A stretch of 12,693 nt of DNA from an uncultured Clostridiaceae bacterium. GTDB taxonomy: Bacteria; Bacillota; Clostridia; Lachnospirales; Lachnospiraceae. The DNA lies in the NCBI GenBank assembly GCA_949948825.1, contig CATLIJ010000048.1, forward strand, positions 1 to 12,693, read 5' to 3'. Of the stretch, positions 6,622 through 12,693 are shown in pieces; position 1 is the stretch's first letter, and each line of letters begins with the position of its first letter. The notes below the pieces were generated by a model. It made no database searches, was not told the DNA's origin, and saw only the letters and a list, made by a program, of their open reading frames with translations. Both the position numbers and the translations under genes were made by a program.

Positions 6622-8529
6622 TCAGTCAGAGGTTCTGGACTTGCGGGACTTTTTATTCTCGTACATTTTCTCATCCGCCTCTTTTAACAATGTCTGGTAA
6701 TCTGTATGGCCTTCCGTCAGACAGCAGCCAAAGGAAAAGCCAAGAGGGACATACAAATCCTCCTTCAGACAAGCACGGCTATTATTCTGAAGCAATTCCA
6801 GCGCCCTGACAGTGTCAAACAGCTCTTCCTCCGCTGGATACTGGTATAGAAACAAGACAAATTCATCACCACCCAGTCTGGCCGCAACGCTGTGATCCGG
6901 CGCAAATTTTTTGAGAAGACATGCAAGCTCCTTTAAATAAGCATCCCCTCCCTCGTGGCCGTATGTATCATTAACTACCTTTAAGTTATCTGCGTCGATC
7001 ATCACAAGAGCGCTCTTTCCAAGCTCCTCTGGCTTTTGGAAGCAGGAAGCAAGAAAGCTTTCCATCCCCCGGCGGTTATACAGTCCGGTTAAAAGGTCAT
7101 AATCCCTCTCCCGTTCAATCTGAAGACGTTTTAATATATTTTCAGTCACATCAATAAGAACACCAAAAATATCATTGTTCTCAGAGATTTCCTCAAGCTT
7201 AATATAGCGTTCATCCAGCTCAAAAACATTTGCTTCGTCACCAAAAGGATGGCTGCGAAGATGGGAAAGAAGCTCTTTGAACCTTTGATAATCGCAGGAT
7301 ACTTGTCTCGCCTTTTCCGCGCTAAGTCCCAAAATCTGTGGTACATGCTCTGTAAAGCAGACCCGCCCCATATGTTCATTGTATTCATACACACCAATAT
7401 ACATATTCGTTTTGCTGAGCACATAAGACATTCTCTGGCTGTTATCCAGAAGACGTTTTTTCATTCGGTTAATATCACCGCTCAGCTGGGAAAATTCCGT
7501 ACTGCTCTGAATATCAATAACCTCATCAAGATTTCCGTCAGCAATAGCATGAAGCTTTTTATTGATACGGTAAATATCCTTCACAACATAATGATTCATA
7601 TATCCAATCACAGCATACATAAGAACTACGGCAATTATAACCAGGCATATAAAAAGTACAACTGTATTCAGCATAATCCACTCATAGAGCACACGATTCG
7701 TAACAATGCGTCCAATATAATTGGAATCAATGGACTTGAACACACAGAGAGAGTCCTGACCATTAACCGTCGCACGGAATGCCTTTGATTGACTGGCAAT
7801 GTCGTTGAGGCCAAGACCAATCTCCTCAATATTTTTATGTACACAATCTAACTCTGTGGAACCGATAATCTCTCCGCTCTTTCGGTCAATGGCGTAATAG
7901 CTTGCCTCCCGATTCACCCGAAACAAGGAAAATATGTAGGAAAGTTCATTTTTCTGCGTTACTTTCATCACGCTGACAGGGGACATCCCCACCTGAACAA
8001 TAAAGCTTTCATCAGCGCTCCACAGAGCTGAATACTGCATCAGCTTTGCTTCCGCCACATTAGGCATAATATCCTGCACCAATTTTAGGGATTTATCTGT
8101 CAGCATTGGTTTAAAGAACATCATCTGTTCACCGGAATCAAAGGTATAATCATAATACTCCGGGTGAGTTCCGGCATAAATGCGTCCAGTCTTATCAAAA
8201 ATATGGATTTCATCTACTTCCATAAAAACCGCAATCCGTCTAAGCTCGTCAACGCTGTACCGGACAGAAGGCTTGTCCTGGATCAGATACGCGATTGCCT
8301 CGGCATTGTGCAAACAGGTCTGCCGGTATTCCTCGCTGATTTCCTCCAGTTCAGAATTATTCTGTTCCAAAACCTGCTCAATCTGCTGAAATGTTATCAT
8401 GGCGTCATTGTACGCCTGCCGATGTGTATCCGCTATCTGAAAGCAGACAATAACAATTGTCAAAAAGGAAATCAGGATGAATGTAATCAGATTCATATAC
8501 CAGCTGATAATCTTTTTAAGTGGCTTCAT
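6622..8529 (-). CDS. Membrane-bound diguanylate cyclase with extracellular sensor, HAMP and PAS-like domains
   Basis: This 635-residue protein probably makes cyclic di-GMP from two GTP in response to an external signal. TM1 is at about 8-33 and TM2 at about 281-308; the roughly 250 residues between them form an extracellular Cache-like sensor (YYAIDRKSGEIIGST). A HAMP-like linker (HAIADGNLDEVIDI) and a PAS-like stretch (about 365-465) follow. The GGDEF domain is intact: DLLTGLYNRRG (about 474), MIDADNLKVVNDTYGHEGGD, ARLGGDEF (about 550) and EADEKMYENKK near the end. The RxxD product-inhibition site normally placed just before GGDEF is absent (the local residues read APDHSVAARL). The ATG at 8529 is preceded by AGGAGG at 5 nt and gives a normal MKPLKKIISWY membrane start; the frame stays open to 8676, but that 49-residue extension has no membrane-protein character. 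It is transcribed alone, divergent in role from its neighbours. The sensed ligand cannot be told. Confidence 0.9.
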   Translation of the reverse strand: MKPLKKIISWYMNLITFILISFLTIVIVCFQIADTHRQAYNDAMITFQQIEQVLEQNNSELEEISEEYRQTCLHNAEAIAYLIQDKPSVRYSVDELRRIAVFMEVDEIHIFDKTGRIYAGTHPEYYDYTFDSGEQMMFFKPMLTDKSLKLVQDIMPNVAEAKLMQYSALWSADESFIVQVGMSPVSVMKVTQKNELSYIFSLFRVNREASYYAIDRKSGEIIGSTELDCVHKNIEEIGLGLNDIASQSKAFRATVNGQDSLCVFKSIDSNYIGRIVTNRVLYEWIMLNTVVLFICLVIIAVVLMYAVIGYMNHYVVKDIYRINKKLHAIADGNLDEVIDIQSSTEFSQLSGDINRMKKRLLDNSQRMSYVLSKTNMYIGVYEYNEHMGRVCFTEHVPQILGLSAEKARQVSCDYQRFKELLSHLRSHPFGDEANVFELDERYIKLEEISENNDIFGVLIDVTENILKRLQIERERDYDLLTGLYNRRGMESFLASCFQKPEELGKSALVMIDADNLKVVNDTYGHEGGDAYLKELACLLKKFAPDHSVAARLGGDEFVLFLYQYPAEEELFDTVRALELLQNNSRACLKEDLYVPLGFSFGCCLTEGHTDYQTLLKEADEKMYENKKSRKSRTSD

Positions 8530-8703
8530 CTGTACCTCCTGTGTGGTATGAAATGACTGCAAAACACAGCATGGCCGCCCAGAGGTTGCAGGGTATGTGT
8601 ATGTCAAACAAACCCAGTTACTTTCTGTAAATAACCGTGAAGCCCCCTGTATACAATGATTTCGAAAAAAGAACAAACTACCTTCCGGCGATTCTTACAG
8701 ATA
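8530..8703 (-). other. Long 5' leader of the diguanylate cyclase gene
   Basis: If the promoter at 8710-8738 is right, about 170 nt of untranslated leader precede the cyclase. A small hairpin is visible near 8610-8632 (GTTATTT and AAAGTAAC on the - strand). I looked for conserved elements of the cyclic di-GMP (GEMM) riboswitch and saw none. No other gene is supported here. Confidence 0.3.
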
Positions 8704-8709
8704 AAATAT

Positions 8710-8738
8710 ATGATAGCATAATTGTGGGAAATTAGCAA
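8710..8738 (-). promoter_or_regulatory. Promoter of the diguanylate cyclase gene
   Basis: On the - strand, TTGCTA (8733-8738) and TATCAT (8710-8715) are 17 bp apart, and TGC directly before the -10 makes it an extended -10 promoter. The -35 overlaps the stop codon of a 24-codon reading frame just upstream, as would be expected if that frame belongs to a separate unit or is a remnant. Confidence 0.55.
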
Positions 8739-8806
8739 GAGAATTTATGATGCCACAGCGCTGGCAAACAGAACTGCAGCTGAACGATTAAAATTTTCAA
8801 ATTCAT
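8732..8806 (-). CDS. Possible 24-residue small protein or leader peptide
   Basis: A perfect AGGAGG lies 7 nt before an ATG that opens a 24-codon frame. The peptide begins MNLKILIVQLQF, is hydrophobic in its first half, and ends in WHHKFSC with two Cys in all. It resembles no family I know. It may be a true small peptide, a leader, or the surviving start of a lost gene; its end overlaps the cyclase promoter. The start codon and ribosome site sit in the loop of an 11-bp inverted repeat (8780-8841), so translation could be controlled by RNA structure. Confidence 0.35.
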   Translation of the reverse strand: MNLKILIVQLQFCLPALWHHKFSC

Positions 8807-8841
8807 ACTTTAACCTCCTAAACTTTTTTGTAATCGTTCAG
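8780..8841. repeat. Perfect 11-bp inverted repeat bracketing a ribosome binding site
   Basis: CTGAACGATTA at 8780-8790 is the exact reverse complement of TAATCGTTCAG at 8831-8841, with 40 bp between. On the - strand the loop holds AGGAGG and the ATG of the 24-codon frame, and the 3' arm covers its codons 6-9. The spacing suits either an RNA stem-loop or two half-sites for a DNA-binding protein. Confidence 0.5.
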
Positions 8842-8979
8842 ACAATTCCTTAATGAAATTAAATGTAATAGAATGTGATAGAAATTCTCGTATTTCTGTG
8901 CATACTTCTAAAAAGATGACCCTGATGCATTATTCAGCAAAAACAGTCTTTCATATGAACTCCTTTTTATTTTATCTGC
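8842..8979 (-). other. Gene-poor spacer after pseG with a 6-codon frame behind a ribosome binding site
   Basis: Twenty-five bases after the pseG stop, AAGGAG precedes an ATG at 8954 that opens only MKDCFC before TGA (8934-8936). The same frame then stays open for 24 more codons to a TAA at 8859-8861. This looks like the ribosome site and first codons of a former downstream operon gene. The rest of the spacer is AT-rich and holds no gene that I can support; no clear terminator for the pseG operon is visible. Confidence 0.3.
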
Positions 8980-10029
8980 TCATTTATCAAGCCAATCGGC
9001 CAGCTCCTTCACCAACCGATCCGCCCCGCTCCCGTCAACGGTTTCATATGCCTTCTCAGCCATCCGGATTCGCTGATTGAAGTCATTGTCAAGTTCATGT
9101 ATCAATTCAAATATATTTTTGCAAAAATCTTTATCTGCGCGCACATCTCCCGCATAACGAGCCATGTTCTGTCTGTCAAAGCATTCGGCAATTTTGATTT
9201 GATTATCCGCCAGAATATAGGTTACAATTGGCACGCTGCTGGCACACAGTTCATACATAGTGCTTCCGGCCGCCGAAAGAGCCAGATCGCACCCAGCCAT
9301 TAATTCATACATATTGCTTACATGTTCATGCAGGATTCGGTTGTTTTGATTCTTTGACAGACTATAGATTTGAGATTGATCCTGGTTTGCCGCGCCTATG
9401 ACAAAATGAAACTGATATTTTTGATAACAAGCATGAGGGTTTTGCAAAAGATGGGTCATCAATCTTACAGCCACATGTTCATGATCTGCCCCTCCAGTGG
9501 AAATCAATACGTTTTTTACATTTTTTCGCTGCTCTCTGAATGGATGGTTCTGAAATTCCTGTCTTAAAGGAATATATTTTCCGCCTAAAAACAATTTCCA
9601 GGGCTTTACAGATACTGTCTTATATAATTTTTTATATTCTTTCTCCTCTGCATACAGATTATAATTAATCAAAAAACGGACTGGAAAAGCTTCTGCTCCT
9701 AAATCATCCATGTAAGCAACCGGAATCCTTTGAGACAGTTTAGATAAATAGGAATTTGTGACAAAATAGCTGTCCACCAAAACCATCTTTGGAGACAGTT
9801 TCTTTAAAATGGAATCCAATATTTGAGTTTCCTGCTCCATTTTTTCATAGTCTGTGTTCAGCACTGTGCAGGGAAATCCTCTGCTAATAATCTGCTCTCT
9901 GAAGCTTTCGTCTGCTGTGACAAATGCACAGTCATGTCCCTGCCTTCTTGCTGCCTCTGCTATGGACAGGCAGCGCATAATGTGGCCAGATCCGATTTTA
10001 TTGTTGCCGTCTGCACGAAATAGAATCAT
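8980..10029 (-). CDS. pseG: UDP-2,4-diacetamido-2,4,6-trideoxy-beta-L-altropyranose hydrolase (PseG)
   Basis: PseG removes UDP from the acetylated nucleotide sugar, giving the free sugar that PseI condenses with phosphoenolpyruvate. The 349-residue protein has the PseG/SpsG signature at its start, RADGNNKIGSGHIMRCL, with H16 matching the catalytic histidine of the Campylobacter enzyme by position. The fold is GT-B, as in MurG: the C-terminal half has STGGAD and DLALSAAGSTMYELCA, then the nucleotide-binding end YILADNQ. It is longer than the Campylobacter enzyme (about 274 residues) but similar to Firmicute versions. Its ATG overlaps the stop of the upstream acetyltransferase as ATGA, with AGAGG 5 nt before it, so the two are translationally coupled. 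It is the last intact gene of the operon. Confidence 0.9.
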   Translation of the reverse strand: MILFRADGNNKIGSGHIMRCLSIAEAARRQGHDCAFVTADESFREQIISRGFPCTVLNTDYEKMEQETQILDSILKKLSPKMVLVDSYFVTNSYLSKLSQRIPVAYMDDLGAEAFPVRFLINYNLYAEEKEYKKLYKTVSVKPWKLFLGGKYIPLRQEFQNHPFREQRKNVKNVLISTGGADHEHVAVRLMTHLLQNPHACYQKYQFHFVIGAANQDQSQIYSLSKNQNNRILHEHVSNMYELMAGCDLALSAAGSTMYELCASSVPIVTYILADNQIKIAECFDRQNMARYAGDVRADKDFCKNIFELIHELDNDFNQRIRMAEKAYETVDGSGADRLVKELADWLDK

Positions 10030-10526
10030 ACGAACCTCTGATAAATTAAAAAATTTCCGCTGGCTTTCTGTAAAGAAAAACCGAGCTTTTCTGCAAATCT
10101 TTTAGAAGACTCATTTTCCCTGTGAACTGCTGCCAAAAAAACTGTGGTATTCCAATGAATCACCGCCCATTGCTGCAATGCTGTGATTGCCTCTTTGCCA
10201 TATCCCAAATGCTGAGCCTTCTGGTCCAGCAGATAACTGATTTCGGTTTCACAGCCTGTTGAATCGGCTTTCCTCCTTCGGATTCCAAAAACTCCAATTG
10301 CTTCTTCCTCTTCTTTTCGAAAGCACATCCAGTCCAGCCGATCCAAATCCTTCTGATAAACGTCCAAAAACCATTTTATATGTTCCTGTATGGTAATGGG
10401 TTTTGGATTGAAAAAGTATTGATAATTCTCTGGTTTGGAACGCCATTCCACAATAGTCCCGGCATCCTTGTATTCAATTTCTCTTAAATACAGACGCCTT
10501 GTCTTCAGTGAGTATATATGATTCAT
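10026..10526 (-). CDS. pseH: GNAT N-acetyltransferase, PseH-like
   Basis: In the pseudaminic acid pathway PseH transfers acetyl from acetyl-CoA to the 4-amino group of UDP-4-amino-4,6-dideoxy-AltNAc, making the PseG substrate. The 166-residue protein is a complete GNAT: LKTRRLYLREIEYKDAGTIVEWR at the start, the GIRRRKAD strand, and the acetyl-CoA loop region LDQKAQHLGYGKEAITALQQWA, then HRENESSKRFAEKLGF. The assignment to PseH rests on its place between PseI-encoding and PseG-encoding genes, since many GNAT enzymes share these motifs; acetylation of a related amino sugar is possible. The start ATG overlaps the stop of the 104-codon hybrid as ATGA, and no strong ribosome site precedes it, so it likely depends on translation of that hybrid. 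Confidence 0.8.
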   Translation of the reverse strand: MNHIYSLKTRRLYLREIEYKDAGTIVEWRSKPENYQYFFNPKPITIQEHIKWFLDVYQKDLDRLDWMCFRKEEEEAIGVFGIRRRKADSTGCETEISYLLDQKAQHLGYGKEAITALQQWAVIHWNTTVFLAAVHRENESSKRFAEKLGFSLQKASGNFLIYQRFV

Positions 10527-10837
10527 GCTGCATACTCACTGGAAGACGGACTATAAAACAGACTTCTTAAGTGATAAGAATACCCCTCTCCATCCAACAT
10601 ACGAATATAATCGTATAGTTGCCTTTGGGAAAGCCCACCTGGTATCTCACTTTGTTCTGATGTTTTGCGTGTAAATATGACTGGTTCCCCTTGCTGCGGG
10701 ATTGTAATGGGGGATGAATTTCGATAATAACGTATAAGATCTAAATTACTCCTCCATGAGACAAGAATGATAGCATCCTCTTCCTCAATTGTTCTGTATT
10801 GCAGGTGTTTTGATGTGAATTTATATTTGTTTTTCAT
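10523..10837 (-). pseudogene. Hybrid: N-terminus of a GNAT acetyltransferase joined to a formyltransferase-like C-terminus
   Basis: The first 47 or so of 104 residues align with the start of the neighbouring acetyltransferase: LQYRTIEEEDAIILVSWRS and NSSPITIPQ here against LYLREIEYKDAGTIVEWRS and NPKPITIQE there. From residue 49 the sequence changes to QGEPVIFTRKTSEQSEIP, LSQRQLYDYIRMLDGEGY, which resembles the C-terminal end of methionyl-tRNA-formyltransferase-like sugar N-formyltransferases. The acetyl-CoA site, the formyltransferase catalytic core and its folate site are all missing, so neither activity is expected. A deletion joining two operon genes near nt 10690-10700 is the likely origin, and the joint is in frame. 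Its ATG overlaps the pseI stop (TAATG) with AAGGA 9 nt upstream, and its stop overlaps the next start (ATGA), so translation through it may be needed for the downstream genes even if the peptide does nothing. The last residues after GEGY do not fit the family well. Confidence 0.65.
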
Positions 10838-11868
10838 TATTGAAGATCCTTCTCTGCCACAGGCTCCCCGTAACCAATCTTTCTTTTTGCCGTCTTTCCC
10901 ATCAATATTTCGTAATACTTCGGTGCAGCACCAACCCCCGGACGGATGATGCGGATATTCTCCCTGGTAAATCGCTCCCCTTCCTGAATATCCTTCACCG
11001 CAAAAACACTTCTCCGAAATACCAGAGAACTTTTCTCTTTTTCAGAAAGGCTGTAATCCGGACCCTTTGCAATTAATTTCGCATTTTTCACATCTTCCAC
11101 CATCCGGGCAAATTCAGCAATCTCCATACTGAAATCACTGTCTGCACTTATGGTTTCAGGCAGCTTCACATGTTTTTCAATTACACAGGCTCCAAGCACT
11201 GCCCCTACAACAGCTCCCAGGCTTCCCTCACTGTGGTCCGAAAGCCCCACATTTACCCCAAACCGCTGTTTCATATCTGGAATGTTCCCCAAATTCATGT
11301 CCTTCCAGTCTGCCGGATATTCACTGCAGCATTTCAGCAGCACCACCTGCCGGTTCCCTGCCTGATAACAGGCATTCACTGCTTCCCCAATCTCCTCCGG
11401 ACTTCCCATCCCACAGGAAAGAATCATGGGTTTTCTCTTAGATGCGGCATATGAGATGAGGGGAAGATCTGTCAGTTCAAAGCTGGCAATCTTATAGGCT
11501 TCTGCCCCAAGTTCCTCCAGAAAATCCACGCCTGCAAAATCAAACGGCGTGGAGAGAAAATCCACGCCGCACCTTTCACATTCCTCTTTGATCCTCTTCT
11601 GCCAGCTGTAAGGGGTGGAAGCTTTTTCATATAAATCATAAAGCTTATAGCCATCCCACAAACCACCTTTTATGTGAAAACAGGGATTATCACAGTCAAT
11701 GGTCATAGAATCTGCTGTGTAAGTCTGGATCTTCACACAATCCGCCCCTGCTCTGGCAGACTGCCGGACAATTTCCAGAGCGTTCTCCAGACTTCCTCCA
11801 TGGTTTGCACTCATCTCTGCAATAAAGTAAACCTGATTGTTTTGTATTTTATCAAAGATATGAAACAT
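10837..11868 (-). CDS. pseI: Pseudaminic acid synthase (PseI)
   Basis: PseI condenses 6-deoxy-AltdiNAc with phosphoenolpyruvate to form pseudaminic acid, a nonulosonic acid commonly placed on flagellin. The 343-residue protein has the NeuB-type TIM barrel followed by an SAF (antifreeze-like) domain at about 283-343. The PseI subtype is shown by QTYTADSMTID (48-58) and GGLWDGYKLYDLY (68-80), then ASTPYSW, which differ from sialic and legionaminic acid synthases. Metal and substrate residues lie in GLSDHSEG and VIEKHVKL. I start it at the ATG at 11868, because AGGAGG lies 6 nt upstream and the protein then begins MFHIFDKIQNNQVYFIAE, the normal length for the family; the frame remains open upstream to 11979, but that part overlaps the previous gene and is not conserved in character. 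The stop is shared with the next start (TAATG). Confidence 0.93.
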   Translation of the reverse strand: MFHIFDKIQNNQVYFIAEMSANHGGSLENALEIVRQSARAGADCVKIQTYTADSMTIDCDNPCFHIKGGLWDGYKLYDLYEKASTPYSWQKRIKEECERCGVDFLSTPFDFAGVDFLEELGAEAYKIASFELTDLPLISYAASKRKPMILSCGMGSPEEIGEAVNACYQAGNRQVVLLKCCSEYPADWKDMNLGNIPDMKQRFGVNVGLSDHSEGSLGAVVGAVLGACVIEKHVKLPETISADSDFSMEIAEFARMVEDVKNAKLIAKGPDYSLSEKEKSSLVFRRSVFAVKDIQEGERFTRENIRIIRPGVGAAPKYYEILMGKTAKRKIGYGEPVAEKDLQ

Positions 11869-11948
11869 TTCCTGCCTCCTCGTCTGGTCTCCTTCTGCTT
11901 GCAAAACACTGCCTTTAACGGGATGCGCTAATTGTCTGGCGCTGTTTA

Positions 11949-12693
11949 TCAATTCAGCCTTCCAAAACCGCTGTGGCACACAGGTCCTTCCAAATGCTGC
12001 TTTACGCTTTCTCTCTTACGGTCTATCTCTGCAATCTTTTGGAACACCTCACCCACATGGCCCAAATATTCTTCAATGATCTGAGATGAATGGGCATATG
12101 AGGTATAAAATGCATTAGAAGCAATATACCCCCGCTTTAACATTTCCTGTACGAAAAATGTCTTGTAAACAAGGGCATCTTCTTTGCCTGCAATACTGAA
12201 ATGCCCTAATGGTGCGATTCCTCCTACTTCCAGACAGATTCCAGCCTCTGCCGCCTTTTCCTTCCATCCGTTCTGAACCATCTCCCCATATTCCATCTGC
12301 TTTTCCCAAACCTGGTATTTCTGGTAAAGCTGAATATTTTTCAGCGCCGCAGCCAAACCAATCCGCTCAGTGTAAAAGGTGCTGCTGATAAAGGTTCCCT
12401 GGGCCGCCTCCATCACCTCTTTGCGCCCTACAATGGCGGACAAGGGATAACCATTTGTCATTCCTTTGGCAAATACAGCCAGATCCGGCTCCACTCCCAG
12501 CACTTTATGGCTTCCCCCGGCACACAGCCGGAATCCGGCTGTAATTTCATCAAACACCAGCAAAATTCCGGCTTTCCTTGTCGCCTCCCGGATTTTCTCC
12601 AAAAATCCGTCCAAAGAATAATCATTTCGGACAGGCTCCATCACCACTGCCGCAATTTTCCCCTCGTGTTTTTTCATCAGGGCATAGAACTCC
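11949..12693 (-). CDS. Class III (glutamate-1-semialdehyde-type) aminotransferase, C-terminal part (5' end outside window)
   Basis: The visible 247 residues are the C-terminal part of a PLP-dependent class III aminotransferase related to glutamate-1-semialdehyde aminomutase. They include AAVVMEPVR, the PLP-ring aspartate D48 in LLVFDEITAGFR, the Schiff-base lysine K76 in VFAKGMTNGYPLSAIVG, and FISSTFYTERIGLAAAL. The end reads GPVCHSGFGRLN. The frame is open through the window edge, so the start is missing. It lies 80 bp upstream of pseI on the same strand and is probably in the same operon. The usual pseudaminic acid aminotransferase, PseC, is of the unrelated DegT class, so this enzyme likely performs an extra amination on a sugar or side chain; it is less likely a haem-pathway enzyme, given this context. 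Substrate is unknown. Confidence 0.88.
   Translation of the reverse strand, partial: EFYALMKKHEGKIAAVVMEPVRNDYSLDGFLEKIREATRKAGILLVFDEITAGFRLCAGGSHKVLGVEPDLAVFAKGMTNGYPLSAIVGRKEVMEAAQGTFISSTFYTERIGLAAALKNIQLYQKYQVWEKQMEYGEMVQNGWKEKAAEAGICLEVGGIAPLGHFSIAGKEDALVYKTFFVQEMLKRGYIASNAFYTSYAHSSQIIEEYLGHVGEVFQKIAEIDRKRESVKQHLEGPVCHSGFGRLN

Noticed and set aside
7249..7788. 179-codon + strand frame opposite the diguanylate cyclase
   Set aside because: It lies opposite the membrane and HAMP/PAS coding region and has no convincing start signal or family resemblance.
8530..8676. 49-residue N-terminal extension of the diguanylate cyclase
   Set aside because: The start would be unusual in character (Cys, Arg and His rich) before the first membrane helix, whereas AGGAGG directly precedes the ATG at 8529.
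8530..8703. Possible cyclic di-GMP riboswitch before the diguanylate cyclase
   Set aside because: None of the conserved GEMM sequence elements could be found by eye.
11869..11979. 37-residue N-terminal extension of PseI overlapping the aminotransferase end
   Set aside because: The ATG at 11868 has AGGAGG at 6 nt and gives the standard PseI start and length.
1..12693. CRISPR array, insertion sequence, phage or toxin-antitoxin genes
   Set aside because: No spaced direct repeats, transposase motifs, phage proteins or toxin-antitoxin pairs were found on either strand.

Overview
The window looks like chromosomal DNA of a motile, Gram-positive anaerobe of the Clostridia, most likely a Lachnospiraceae-type organism. 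The reasons are strong AGGAGG ribosome binding sites, the pth-mfd gene order, AgrA/AgrC-type (LytTR/GHKL) signalling sequences, a FlxA-like protein and a pseudaminic acid operon of the kind used to glycosylate flagellin. The exact genus cannot be read from the sequence.

Left part (1-2290, + strand): the 3' end of an unrecognised protein built from two diverged copies of a module of about 100 residues; a short gene that joins the first half of an AgrA-type receiver domain in frame to the ATPase end of an AgrC-type kinase; and a small coiled-coil FlxA-like gene with its own sigma-A promoter. The FlxA-like gene converges on mfd, and two tandem hairpins lie between them; mfd ends inside one of these.

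Middle part (2267-8806, - strand): pth and mfd, probably one unit, with a consensus-like promoter and a terminator-like hairpin upstream of pth. Upstream of these is a membrane-bound diguanylate cyclase (two TM segments, HAMP, PAS-like, GGDEF) with an extended -10 promoter and a leader of about 170 nt. Between it and the sugar operon lie about 450 bp with no full-length gene, holding two tiny ribosome-binding-site-led reading frames.

Right part (8980-12693, - strand): a tightly coupled operon: class III aminotransferase (cut by the window edge), pseI, a 104-codon hybrid, a PseH-like GNAT acetyltransferase and pseG. TAATG or ATGA junctions link all genes after pseI. PseH acetylates and PseG hydrolyses the nucleotide sugar, then PseI condenses the 6-deoxy sugar with phosphoenolpyruvate to give pseudaminic acid. 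The hybrid joins the start of a second GNAT to what looks like the end of a sugar N-formyltransferase.

The most notable theme is that two genes in 12.7 kb are in-frame fusions of the front of one protein to the back of another, as if internal deletions had removed the DNA between them, and short gene-start remnants sit just after pseG. No CRISPR array, rRNA, tRNA, insertion sequence or phage gene was seen.
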